Shown: piece after piece, positions 47,920 through 61,162 of the stretch
Numbering within the stretch: position 1 is the first letter of the stretch
How the letters are laid out: each line of letters begins with the position of its first letter
Source of the DNA: a virus
Length of the DNA stretch: 64,000 nucleotides
Virus record (IMG/VR): IMGVR_UViG_3300020179_000005
Location: 1-64,000 of that record
Strand: one strand, 5' to 3'
Notes under the pieces: model-generated
What the model saw: only the letters and a program-made list of their open reading frames with translations
What the model was told of the DNA's origin: nothing
Database searches by the model: none
Position numbers and translations under genes: made by a program

Positions 47920-50012
47920 AGTGTTTTCCTCCTAGCCAATTTTCTAAATAACTTTTTTGATTTGAAGAATCTATCCTTAATGTTGGAGAAGTGCTTATTG
48001 TGTTTTGTCTAATCCAATTTTTTAAATCTTCTTCTTTTTTTCCGGGTCATCTTAATATATACGGATGAAGCATCAGAGAAATTCGTTGCGGTGATCCAAC
48101 CCTTTTGCCCTTCTTTATCCCAATACCCATCACCCCAAGCGGACACTCTATTGCTTAAGCCGTCTACTGCCTGTTTACTACTCTTAAATCCCATTTTTGA
48201 TCTAACTAAATCTATTTGATTTGCTATATTCCAACATCTTCTATCAAAAAGATCCAGTCGAATATTTTCTTTTTCGCATCTTTGATTTATATATGATTTT
48301 ATTTGTTCCTCTGTTAGATTCTCATTAGCCTTATCTGGTAAAGCTAATTTCCAATAAATTATATTTTCTTTTTTGGGAAAAGATATGTATGCTGTTCCCA
48401 TTCCACCGTCTTTTGGCACGGTAGAAATCTGCCAGAGACCTATAGCTCCATGTGTTCGTTGCGCAATGTAAACTTTTCTTTGAGACTCTCTCACAGAAAT
48501 TGCCACAAAACACGAGGCTAACTCAGGGGTAAATAGTCCATATTGAACTAAGGCACTATACAGTATATTGGGCTCAACGCTTGCATGGTTTGCGGTGTAA
48601 TCTTTTGTAAATTCATTTAATTCAATTGCTCTTTCGGCTCTGTCCGCCGGCAATCCAACAATTCCAGGAGGATAACCAGCAGATTTGGGGGCCCTGAAAA
48701 AAGTTTCGAGTTGTCCGTTTGGACCAGTGTATATACCGCCCCTGGTTGCGGCAAAGCTAAAATGTATATGGTTATTATGGGCTCCACTAGTATCTCTTTT
48801 AACTTTGAGATGTCCTAAATTAGGATATTTGGTTGCAATTATGGAAGTTGAATTGTTGTAGGTGTCGTACTCTTCACCGGTATAGCTGGCCGAAATAGCC
48901 ATGTAATCAGGAACCAAATGCTGCGGCATCGCGTTAAACTTGGTTAGCAGAAGGTGGAGCTGATAATCATATCCTTGTTTAGAATTTATGTTCGTTATTC
49001 TTCTTAGGTATTTTCTTTCAACTTGATCCATTGCGGTTTGATAAAGATTCATTATGTCAAATGCTCTGCCGAATGCGTGATCGGTTATACTATTGCCTTG
49101 CGCTCCAGAGCTTCTGGGCTTAGAACCGTCGGTGCCATCTTGTCTAAATGTTCCAAATCCGCCCCAATAACCATCTATTGTTAGGGGAGGACCAAACGAA
49201 GTTGAAGCTAGGGCCATTAAACACTCAATTAAACTTGCACTTATAAAAGCTTTTTCTGAAGCAGACCTGACCAGGGCCTCGTTTATTTTTCTTTCAATCG
49301 TATCTGCCGTGCCTTCATAAAGTTTGGAGTTTGGAACGTCATATTCAGCCGCCAAATTGTTGTCTTTGATATCAAAAAAGAATCCATTTTTTAAAACATT
49401 TATATCACCTTTTGACAATCTGACATGTTTTGAAAGCAGTTCTCCTCTTTGAGAGTAATAAGTTTTTTGTAAATCAGTCAATCTTGAACTAAGGGCAACA
49501 TCCATATATTTTGTTGCCACGGCACCGGGTGCCGATTCATAATCCTGCCAAACATGAGGAAGATTATTTGTCCCAACAGAATAAGCTGCAGTTTTAGATG
49601 CGGTATTATAGGTGGCATTTAAAGCTGTTGATACATCGTTAAGCAATCCCCTATCACTACCCTGTCGCCCCAGACCGCTTTGTAAAAGTATATTTGCAGC
49701 AACAGCCTCTGCTTCTTCGCCATCAGCAGTTAACTGCCCCTCAAGCATTGTTGCTAAGAGTCCTTTGTAGTTTTCTTTTATTAAATTAGATCTATATACG
49801 TTTTGATAAACAGGATTTTTAAAAAGATACTTTCCGGAGGCAGCCGACAACAAATCCGGAGTAGTCAATGTTCTTCCGGTATACGCTCTTTGAGATTGAG
49901 AGGTGGCAACTACAGCCTTGCCATTTCTGGGCACTATGTTGTTTACTATGCTCATTGTAAATGATTTAGAATCATTTAAAACATTTTTGTTGAATTCATA
50001 AAAAGAAGTCAT
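47909..50012 (-). CDS. Tail-associated peptidoglycan hydrolase (M15 peptidase + lytic-transglycosylase-like) with one CGG +1 recoding site
   Basis: 700 aa. Residues about 300-430 hold an M15 zinc site: DHAFGRAFDI and HNNHIHFSF. Residues about 500-550 look like a lysozyme-like/SLT domain (VRESQRKV, GAIGLWQIST). At residue 656 the frame reaches CGG; skipping C adds 44 residues (GKKEEDLKNWIRQN and on) to a stop at 47909, filling an otherwise empty 90 nt. It locally opens the wall during injection. RBS AAAGGAATAAATT. Confidence 0.8.
48042..48044 (-). other. CGG +1 recoding site in tail lysin
   Basis: Coding strand ACC CGG AAA. Frame 0 ends ten codons later with RKKRRRFKKLD; the +1 frame extends 45 residues and overlaps the spike gene start. 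Confidence 0.7.
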
Positions 50013-50026
50013 AATTTATTCCTTTG

Positions 50027-53000
50027 CTAATAACCTTTTTTGTTCACTTTTTTGCCCGCGGCAACAGTATCTTTGGCTTTAATAACAGATGGGCCTTCAA
50101 TCCTGACTACGTTATCGACATAAACATTTGCCAAATTATTCACTACAAGCTCCCAATTCAAGGTATAGGGAGTTCCGTCATTATAGTACTCGTCCCAAAG
50201 CACTAATGGCCACTTAGAGGAAATTCTATGTAGTTCTTCGGCGATTTTTATTTCAACCAATATAGAATACAGCTTCTTGGCTTTTGCAGAGTCTGTTATT
50301 AGGCTGTCATTTATTCCGAATGTATAGTCTTTGACTTTAATTTTACTTTCAATTCTTTCTTTTATAATATTGAAATTTCCTCCTCGTGAAAGGAACGAAT
50401 TACTAGAAAGCGATTTGGAAAATTCAGATTCAACAATATTTAAGTCATACTTATGCTGAATAAATAGAGAGTGTACATAAGATTTTATTTTTTCCAATGC
50501 TTCTTCAGAAGTTTTGTAGAAGATCGTTGCTAAAGTTCTGTCATTAAAGATATCTTTTGTGTATCTATCTTGATTTTTGCCTGACCCGAATCTATTAGGA
50601 TCGTAAAAACTGTCATCAACTTGAGCGGTCATGCTTCCATCAGTCTTTTCTTTTATTCTTAAAAGGAATACTCTGTTCTTCAAAGAATTGTAGGTAAAAT
50701 ATGTGCTTCTTAAACTGGGAGAAGTTGCTGAAGCTATTAAGTTGTTGTCAGCTAGTGCTTCCTCTTTATCGCTTGTGGATATTACTGATAATTCTGGAGT
50801 ATCTATGCCCTCAAGGCGAACTGTAAATTTTGCTGATGACAATATATCTCTAACATGTATTGTGTCACCATCTATTACTCCAGATTTTTCTTTTACTTGC
50901 TTTACCGATAGAGAAGGGGAGGGATTAGAAGAATCTTGCTCAAGTGCTAAACCTTGTGTCGTATCTAAAATACAAAGAACTTTAAAAAATGGCTCAAAAC
51001 CTGTTTTTTCTGGGCCTAAACCAGAAAGATCTAAAACCCTACTATGGATTGCGGCATTTTCGTAGCTTACGTGTCTTACAAGTTCTTTAATTTCAACTTC
51101 TTTCCATCCTAAATTCTTCAACAAATCATCAGTTCTCAAATAAAAATTTCCCTCTGAAGTAGGAACTTTTTTTCTATATCCAAGTATTCCCGGAAGCAGG
51201 GCTTTTGAGTGATATCTTCCTACTACCATTCCCTGATTATAGGAGAGTCCGGCGTCCATTGGTTGACCATTCTTATTTAGATATTGCACATATGCGCCGT
51301 GTTGATCCAAAAGATTATCCCTGACCCAAGTCCAACCCTTCCATATTAAATGGCCAAATATTGGAATCGCTTGAGATACTCCCAGAGCAATAGCTGTAGC
51401 TCCTTTTAGCTGTCCATTATTACCGTTAATTTGTGCCTTTTTTGATACTTCTTCCATAAAAGAAGAACTAGATGGATCATCAAAAGCCCCATATGTCATA
51501 GCGGCTACCGTATCTTTTATAACAGCAGAAGCTCCGTGGGTATACTGTATTCCTCCCATCATTTGAGATTCAAGATTATCAGAAAGTGCGTCTAAAGAAA
51601 CTCTTCCACCAGAAGATATTCCAGTATTACCGCCCTGAATTGAACCAATATATATTCTTGTATCATTTCTAATTGCTTGAGTATTCATCCAAGAATGAAT
51701 CCAGGAAGTCATAAACCACTTTGCTGGATCGTTGACTGTAACTAATGCGTTGGGAGTTATCGATGTTACAAAACCAAGTTCAGAAGTAAAATGATGTATG
51801 ACTTGTTCGACTTCAAACATACCGTACATTCTTTCATAAACGTCTGCTAGATACACTAAATCGTGCGGCCTTATGTCTGGATTACCAATTACCAAAAGCT
51901 CTCCACCATAGATATCTTTTATGTTTTCTTTTAGGTGGGCTAATCCTATTCTTCTGGCCAACAGCTCGTCTGGAGAGCCAGTTAGATTTTTCATCATTCC
52001 CCTAGTCGCTTCAAACGGATGCAATATTGGATGCAATATACCAAGAAATCCTTCTCCTATTGGATTGTCAAAATATATTCCAGTTTCAACAGTTGACTCT
52101 GTTTGTTTATCTGCTGGAGCCCCCTTGTCTAGCGCAACGGTAACCGGGAATCTTCCGTCCGATACGGCGGTAATTACCGTGGAAACATTTTGAGTTGTTT
52201 CCATTATTTGATTGCTCAAAATATGGCTAAATGAACTTAGGTAATGCATTCTTTGAAATGGTTCTCTAATTTCTACAACTGGTTCTCCGTATTCTCTAGT
52301 GAATGGATTGTCAACCGCCCTCAATATAGAGCCATTTCTACCAAGTGAGTAATATATGGAATCATTTAAGGCTTTATTTAGTATATTTGCCTGCTTAGAC
52401 AGCTGAGCTACTTCAGACAATCCATAGCCCGTCTGCAACATACCGGTTTTGATCAGCGAAAGTAATCCATCTAGAGCCGTACCAACTGCACCAAGGAGTA
52501 CTCCAATACTATTGTCCCAACGATTTTCTATGGTTTTAGCGGTTTTACTAAAGATGTTTCCCGCGTCACTACCTTGACCCTTATACTTAAGCAATAATTG
52601 TTTGAACTCTTTATCTTTATTAGATTTTGCGTACTCTGAATATGGATTGATAAACGCCGCAAATATTTTATCAACCTCTTTAAAATCCCATTCATCGCCA
52701 ATTGCTCCAAATCCTATGCCTATTTTTCTTGATGGCTTAAGAACAAGCCAAGCTCTTGAGTAAGGATCGTTCCAAAGCTTATTCCTAAATGCTCCAACTA
52801 AAGTTAAAAACAAATCTCTGGGAGATTTTATAAATACCCCTGAATCTATTATGCCTGCTGCTTTTCTTATTTCTTCATTATCAGTCGCTATAAAATTTTG
52901 TTTGAATTTATTAATTTTGTCATAGGTAAGCTTATTGTAATATGATATTAATCCATCTTTTTCAATCGGCGCATCTATAAAGTTCTTCCTAACATATTCT

Positions 53001-56000
53001 ATTGCCTGCTGGCTTGAGGCAGAAATTTCATTTCCAAACAATGCCTGAAACTCGTCAACTGCTGAATTTCCAGTGTCGCTAAATTTTTTAAATATTTGCG
53101 TACTAGCTTGACTATCAACAAAAATATTTTTAAAAAACCCCTCAAAATCACTATCGTCTTCTGGGTCTAATCCATAAGTTTCCATAAAGATCATTTTTAC
53201 GGATTCATATGTGTGATATCCCACCCTAAATTGATTCCATATTTCCTGGGCCGTACTTAAGTTCCTACCACTACCCGCTATAACCGAAACTGTTGGAGAA
53301 TAAGATTCTTCGTAATATTTTCTTGCGTCTATTGAAATAGGATCAGCTATTGAATATACCGGAATAAATTCAGCTGTGTTTACTCCATATGTATTATTTC
53401 CTGTTTGTGCTCCAGCTTCATCTAAGAGCTTTAGTCCAGTTTCTTTTGAGACTGGATCCAACATATTTCCGTCTCCATCTTTTTTATCAGATTCAGATGG
53501 ATTCAATGCCCTTCTGTAATATGAGCCGTAGTTACCTCCGGCCTGGGTAATTTATGCTGCTTGATATCGCCGTAGTAGTATATTCGTCCAAATTATTTTT
53601 GGTTGTACCGGGATATAAAAGAAGCGGATTTGGCGCTGATACCGTAGCAATTAATTCTTCTCCCTCAAAATTTCCAAAACCCAGTAGAAAATCGTTTACT
53701 TCTTCACCCTGACCGTTTTTTGCTTTGAATCTTTTAATTGGACTAAAAGAAGTGGCAGCTACTCCCAGGGGAACTGTATTGGGAACAAAGGCAAAACTAC
53801 AGTAATGAGGAATTGGCATGTCGTTATATCCAGGACTAAATTCTTTTCTAAAAGTACTTGTTGCAGCCGAGTATTCGGTAGTGCGCAAAATATTAACGTC
53901 ACTACTCAAAATACCTAAATAATACGCGGCGTCTGGAGAAACAACTGCAGCAATATCTGCTTGACCTATATCAACGGTCGTACTTGGATTATCGGCTTTA
54001 TAGCCAAATGCGCTAAAGAGAGTCTCCCCCGCAAAATCTAAGGCGTTCTCTATAAAACCATCTTGGTCGGATACGTCTATGTTGTTACTGTAAGAAACAA
54101 ATTTAGTTCTTTTTTCGCCCCACAAAAAGTACGCTGGCTTACAAATTACAGCTATGTTTGTTCTGGAATTATATACCATTACATGAGCTTGTTTATAGTC
54201 TTTTGCTTCACCAACTAATTCGCTTTTTGTGGTACCAGGAAAATATTTACTTATGAGCTTGTCTTGATCTGCGGAATTCTTTGGCAAATACGGCCATCTC
54301 ATAGCAATATAGAACTGTTCATCCATTGCGGTTTCTGGCTCACCCCATTCATCTTTAAAATTTATCTCGCCCCTGCCTGGTTCGGGAAGCGGCATTTGAA
54401 TGGTTGAATTTTCGTTATTTAAATCTTCAAAACTTGAAAAATTGTATGCATTCTCTAATGGTTTGGAAGCTACTAAACCGGAAAGTTCATTCTTAGTGAA
54501 GAAATTAACATCTGATATAAAAACATTAACAAATTCTTCGCCATAGACAGAGCTTATTCCTTTAATAAATGTTTCTGCTCTATCCTGTCCTTCGGATGTA
54601 TCAACTTGCAACAGATATCCTATTCCGTCACCAATAATACCAGTAGTAAATTCGTTCTTTAGAGAAGACCCAAATGGAAGATCATATGTAATTTCGTTGA
54701 ATTGAAATGAAAAATTATTTAATTTTTGAGCTGAATTTAACTTATAGGAAAAGAATGGAAATCTAAATCTTTTTGGGAGTTGAGATATTTGCTTGTGCTC
54801 CTCTTTTTTTCTTATCGGCAAATGAAAACCAAGGGTTACAAATCCCTTCTTTTGAGGAAGCCTTGCCACAACTACTTCTTTATTTGTTTTTTTGTCCAGT
54901 TTCATAACTTTTTGAGATTTCTCAGAATCAAAATTTATTATTTTATTACTTAAAACACCAGCTGGTTGAAAAATATCTGAATTATCTTGTTGATTAACTC
55001 CATATTGAGCCAAAAATTGATTAGGTTCGCTGTCTCTAAGAAACGCTTCTTGATCAGCGTAAGGACTTATTTGCCTTGCAAGCTTGTCTATGATTTGTTG
55101 AAGAGATTCGTCTTCTTTGTCATTCATTTTTATTCCGTTTGAATAACCTAATTCGGCTAATTTTTCTTCAGTTAAGATTCCGGTTGTTATCGGAACAACT
55201 CCGGAAGTATAAAGCCAATGCGGTTTACCGTAAAATATAGTTGATCTATCTTCAAATGGTCTAACCGCAACTATATAGTTTGGCAGTAGCCTTGCGCAAA
55301 CCCTGAATAGATCCCAAATTGACCTCATGTAAGTTTGCGCCCTAAATGAAACTTCGTCGAAACCTGGCATATCGTCATCGTTGTTTGCAGATACAAGTCC
55401 CAGCATTCTTGCGAAATTTGTTCCGCCTCTTCCGCTAAGACTACCCAGCAAACCGGCACCAACGAGTGCGCCGGCTGCGACTGGTAAACTAAAAGGAGCA
55501 GCTATTAGAGCGGCTCCAGCTAGCGGAAGTGTCTTGGCTGCTCCCATTGAACTGCTGTCTCCACTTGGTATTTGACCGGAGGATGTCAAACTATCCACAA
55601 CATTTTTTGCGTCGGGTGAACCGGATTGACCCGCCCTAGAAACAAGATCATTCCACGACCTATCACTTAATCTAGACAAATAATTTATTCTTTCATTTGG
55701 TTCTGAATCTGGGGTTATAGAAGAAACACTAGTCCACCCATCTCCTAAATCTCCGCCTAAAAATTGAGCTATACCAGTTCCATTTCCCGGATATATATTT
55801 CTTTTAAATATTTCAAGATCTTTTTGAGATGAAAAATTTGCCCATAGTTGATTCATTAATGATATGCCATCTGGTCTTAGAGCCGGATCAGAAAAGTTAA
55901 AATTGCCCACGGCATTGTAAGCGTCTGATATTCCCGTTATTCTTCCCAGATGCCTTCTTTCCTCTGCTGCTGACATTGGCTCATATAACATATTTCCAAA

Positions 56001-59000
56001 ATGTCTAATTCCAAATTTATTTTCAGAAAAAATTAGTCCTTTTTGCGCATGGGCTATACTTTCCCTAAACCTTGATGCGCCCATCGACAAAAGCCTAACC
56101 ATAAGATCCCTGGGCTCAGAAAGCCATAGGCCAGTGTTAATGCCGCCGTCTACTCTACCGCTGTCACCTTTTTTCTTTGTTGAATTTACGATTGCACCAA
56201 GCTCTATTGCATCTGACTGAGCCGTTACAGTCACTATTTCGCCTTGTTCAACCTGAGTTATAGTTCCATTAAACAACGTCTGCAAAGAATTTGGATTTGC
56301 ACCATATCCACCTCTTAAATGAACTCTAACTCCTGGTTTTAGTCTTATGTTCTCTATATCGACCACATAATCATTCCTTATATGATCCGTGACATATCTG
56401 GCTTTATTTAAGGTTGTATCTATTATTCTTGATAGACCAGCGGTTATACTTGGGTCTCCTGGATTAGTGTAATCATCAGAATACAAGGACGATGACTCTT
56501 TTGTAGTTAACTTTGCGTAAAGATTTGAAAGTCTGATTATAAGAGTATCTCCCAATAAATCCTCTGAACTAACAACTGAAAAATCTATAATAGATTGCAA
56601 ACCATAAAAGTTATCAAAAACTTTTACTCCAGCAAAGTGCCCTCCTTCATCTATCAGCCACAGCATATACGTTGGAAATGCTCTTATCATTCTTCCGGAA
56701 ATATCCCTATATTGAGTGTCTATTAGTATATTTTGCCAGTGAGCTTCTATACCTCCTGTATATGGATTTCCGTAATTGTTCAAGCTCTGCAATCCGGTAA
56801 TTGCGTTTTTTGTAACGGCTTTAGTGGGGTCGGAAAAATCATCTGATATATTTCTTCCTGTTAGCTTAGCTGCGGAATTACCCTCTGATTTAACGTTCAC
56901 CCCATCAACCGTGAGATAAAACCTTCCATCTTTTTCCGTGTCTATATAACCGAAATGAACCTCTGAACCAATACTGAGCATTGCGGGTACTTTTGTTTTA
57001 TTGTCTGGATCAATAATCGGCATTGTGTACATATTTGCAACAAAATCTAAATCATCTAAATGGAAACTTACAAGTTTTTCTTCTTTTAGATTAAAGCCGC
57101 CAGCTAGGGCATATTGTACCTTTGACGTTATCTCTTCTTTGGCCGTAGAATACTTACCAACCTGAATTTGAGGATTGGATGCCTTATTTGACCAAGATGC
57201 ATCTACGTCGCTAACTTTAACAGATGATGTGTATTCTATTTGATCTGTTATCAATTTCATATTCTTTTTTATTGTATTGTATACGTAATTATTAGAAGGA
57301 TTAGATCCTATCAAGTTTGGATTTCTTAATATAGATGAAAGTAATTTTAGAAAATTTTCATAAGATATATCGTTTGCCTTAAGTATAGATATAACTTTTT
57401 CTACTACACCTTTTTCTCCTAAATGTTTTCTCTCAACACTATCCTGGTACATTCTGAGCAGATTGAGTATTTCTTGTGAAAGAGAATGATTAACTATGTC
57501 TAGGGTTTGTTGACCTATTCCTTGTCTATCTCCTGGAACTTTTAGCTCTTTTGGTTTTCCTTTAAAACTATATATAACTTCTTTATCAAACATTTCAAAA
57601 CTTCTAAAATAAAAATCAGGATCTAGGTGTCCTACAACATTATTTTCTTTGTCTTTTAAGCTTAATGGAAAATCTGGATACGCGTTAAAAATACCCCACA
57701 TTTGTTTTATTCTTAGAAATGGATTTCTTTTCGTTCCAAATTCTTCTATTAATTGCTTTTGATGTGACGAAGACAACTTCTCTCTACTTTGCTGAAAGAT
57801 ATCGAAGTCTAAAAGACTTATATTTACGTCATAAACATGCGGATATCCAGGTATGGTGCTGACGGAGTAGTTAGATGGAATAACATATTTAACTCCCGAT
57901 AGAGCAGTTATTATATTCTTAATTCCAATAAACCCGAGAACGCCAGAAGAATGATTTAATCTAGCTAGAGCGTTAACGTGATCAAATATTCTTTTCAGTT
58001 TATTTAATTCTTTTTCTCCTATAACTCTCATGGAGATGTTGATAAATGTATCTCTTCCACCTATATGTTGATAGGTTGGTTCATCTTGCATTTGAATATG
58101 CATTTTTGCAATATTGTTACCTAGAGTTAGGCTTACTCCAGTGACTATGGCAGACTTAGGATCTAGATCAATTTTTATCATAGGTACTTCCCATTCCCTA
58201 AAGATAAATTGACCCTCTTTTGCCCTCATTCCTTCCATGAAATCTAATATTGATGAGTTATTAAAAAATTCTTCATACTTTATAACATTGAATACTTTTT
58301 TAACTTCTTCTTTTATTTGTTTTTTCAAATCATTATATTGCTTGGTGCCTTCTTTGATGTGCATTTTATTTGCTCTAGCTTTTGTTTCAATTTCAACTTG
58401 CTTGTCAAGATAGCCTACAACGTCTCTTGCTCTTTGTTTGAGAAATTTTTTTACTTGCTCTAACCCAAAGTTTAACGAACCAGGTCCAGTCAATTTTGTT
58501 CCGCTTATACACAAGTTTTTTCTCATTCATTGATGACTGTGTAGATTCTGCGGGAATGCTTACGGCATCGTAGTCTTTGAGATATTTAGTTTCGTCTTCA
58601 GTGAATTTGTTTGATCCATTTTCATTTATAAGATTAAGTACAATTCTAGCATATGATTTTTTTGCTTCTGTTTTTTCGTTAACGCCTGTTGTTAATATAT
58701 CTAAAGCTGTTTTTATTTTTTGATAAATTGAGGCATTGTATACTCTGTTTTGCTCCAACTTTCGCACATCAGAAAGATCCATACCGTACTCTTCAGACGG
58801 ATTATTTGGAAAACCGCTGCGTTATACCCAGGCTACCCAATATGCCTTTCCATGCGTCTCTGCCATATTCGCTAAATGCTTTTTCTTTTTCGCTTCGAAA
58901 GTTAGATGCGTCCGGTAAATATATTTTAGTTTGAGTTTCTGCGGGAATATAAAAGGAAATATTTTTTCCATCTGTCCATTCACTAATTATATTTGTAGTC

Positions 59001-61160
59001 AATTTTTCGTCTTCATACGCACTAAATCCAGTCTCCGGATATCTATCTGCTAGCGTATCTTTTTTGTATCCACTGAGTTTTACGCCTGGTTCTTTTACGC
59101 CTGGTTCTTTTTTGTCGTCAGATTTTTTCATCAAAAATGAGCTATTAACATAGTTGTGCATTTCTCCGGCTGCTCTACCCATAAACTGCCTATATTTACC
59201 CCAATGAACCGCCTGATTAAAATCATTAATCATTGGTAAAAATGGTTTGTGATTAAAATTCATTAGTTCTATATCTACTGCTAGGGCGAATGGGAAATTC
59301 GGAATAGTAGTTATTGACATACTGGACAAAGCAACAGCAGTTATTCCGTGAACTCTATTTAAATAAGCATTTCTAATCGGAAGAAAAGGAGAATACTTAA
59401 AGGCCGCTATTAATCCCCTTAGGGATGAAAGAAACTTGTCTATCTTTTGTTCATTTGATCCGTCAATGCCAAAGTCAATTTGATAGTTATCATTTAAGGA
59501 TATTTTAGAGGCATCATTTATTGATATTCCCCATATTTCTTCATAATTTGGAAAAAATAATTTCATTCTTATGGACGTTTCTTTGTATCCAGAATTGAAC
59601 TTGGGGCTAGATTTTTGTCTTATTGCCCCTCCAGTCATGCTGCCACCCTTAAAGAATGTATTTACATCTATGCTCAATGGCGGAACGTAAAAATTACAAG
59701 CCCCTATTCGCAGATGAAAAATATCAGGAGATTTTGGTTGTATATTCGGCCTATATGGAGATGAATCTAAGACTTTTTTCATTTTCTTCGCCGTATTTTC
59801 ATATCTTGCGGCGAGTTGGAAAAGTCTGTCTTTTATATCTTTACCATCAAAATCTACCGTTCTTCCAAAAGCTTTTTCTAATGAATCCATAAAATCTTGT
59901 AAACTATTCAATGTATCCTCTTCTCCACCCCCAAGTCCATTGTTGGAGTAGTCCGAAGCCGCTGCTATTGAATCAAAAAAGAAACTTACAAGACTAGGAA
60001 AATATACATTAATGGTTGCAAGGGTCACAGGATTTAATGACAATTTTTGAATTACCTTATTTAACTCATCTAACCATTCAAGATCTCTTTCTGGTTTTAT
60101 TGAATCAAGCGCGGATCTTTTTGCTCGCTCTACAGAAGATAGCCTGTGTTTTGCAAATTCAGATATTGTAGAAGCGTGTCTAGCTAAAGCCAAAAGACCA
60201 CTTTCCTCAACCTTGACCATCAAAGCTGCAAAGCTTTTTTCAGTTAGCTTAGCGGCCATCTCCAAGTTTGAGTTTCTAAATACATTTGTAAAAGATCTTC
60301 TTTGCGGAGAATCTAATTCAGGTACAGCTTGGTTAAACGCCCTGTTCAAAAACCTGCTGTACGCATTTTCTGCTTGTATGCTCGAAGATACATTTGGGTC
60401 AGAAAACTGTATTTTTGCCATAAAAGCCAAAAATCCGATCATGAGATTCTGGATTTATTGTTGCTTCCGTAAACTCATTAACTTCCGAAAGAGAGGTCTT
60501 TTCTCGTTTTATCAACTCTGCTTCTTGGTTTTCGGCACTAACATTTGCTTCTATTACATTTACCCAGGCGTCTATTCTAACTCTTATTCCGCTTAAAATT
60601 GTTCTTGCAATTACTGAAGGATTGGCGCCATCTTTAAATTTTTTGCTAAATGTTCCGTTGTCATTTTCTCTCCAATAATTTTGATATACATCTAAATTAT
60701 AGAAATAATTATCATAAAAATGTTTTCTTATACTTTCTTGCGAAGTGGTTAGTGGAAGATCATTACCCCTCTTGTAATACAGTTGAACATATTCATCTAT
60801 TGTTAGGTCGTACTTTGTACTATTTGTATTTTGAACAAAAAGATTTATACACGCGTTTAGCAGGCCTTTTAGTAATAAATCTTGTTCATCATAAATAAAG
60901 ATTTTTTTGGTATTAGAAGGGAGCTCAAAATTCAGTTCTTTTCTTTCATCTCCCTTTTTGCCCATTCTAGTTGAAAACTGCCCTGTATTTAAAAATTTTA
61001 GGAATTCTTCACTTGGTTTACCGGTAGATGATATTGCATTAATTGGAAATGGACCGTATATAGCTTTTTGAATAGCTTGTGTTAACTTTACACCGTTTTG
61101 GGATGTATTTGACAGAGTATTTAGGTAGCCTATGGTAACTGTACTGATTGAGCTAGACAT
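50027..61160 (-). CDS. Giant baseplate hub protein with four CGG +1 recoding sites
   Basis: Five frames join to 3709 aa, with Gly at 242, 782, 886 and 2540 as the recoded residues. Hub features: VRVHLRGGYGANPNSLQTLF with GTITQVEQGEIVTVTAQSD, and later GELLVIGNPDIRPHDLVYL with EVEQVIHHF, both like LysM/gpD-type hub domains. Residues about 3370-3450 form an SNase-like fold (VIDGDTIHV, VRLEGIDTPEL). The coordinates of every segment are exact codon multiples. None of the internal ATGs at the old frame starts has an RBS. It probably forms the central hub or tail tip between tape measure and spike. Confidence 0.75.
53538..53540 (-). other. CGG +1 recoding site 4 in hub protein
   Basis: Coding strand GGC CGG AGG. 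GGC-(C)-GGA-GGT gives NYPGGGNYGSYYRRALNPSE; frame 0 hits TAA two codons on. Confidence 0.8.
58501..58503 (-). other. CGG +1 recoding site 3 in hub protein
   Basis: Coding strand AAG CGG AAC. AAG-(C)-GGA-ACA gives KLVYKGTKLTGPGSLNFG. Confidence 0.8.
58814..58816 (-). other. CGG +1 recoding site 2 in hub protein
   Basis: Coding strand CAG CGG TTT. CAG-(C)-GGT-TTT gives GITQGFPNNPSEEYGMDL; frame 0 stops four codons on. Confidence 0.8.
60435..60437 (-). other. CGG +1 recoding site 1 in hub protein
   Basis: Coding strand GAT CGG ATT. GAT-(C)-GGA-TTT gives PESHDGFLAFMAKIQFSD. Confidence 0.8.
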
Positions 61161-61162
61161 GT

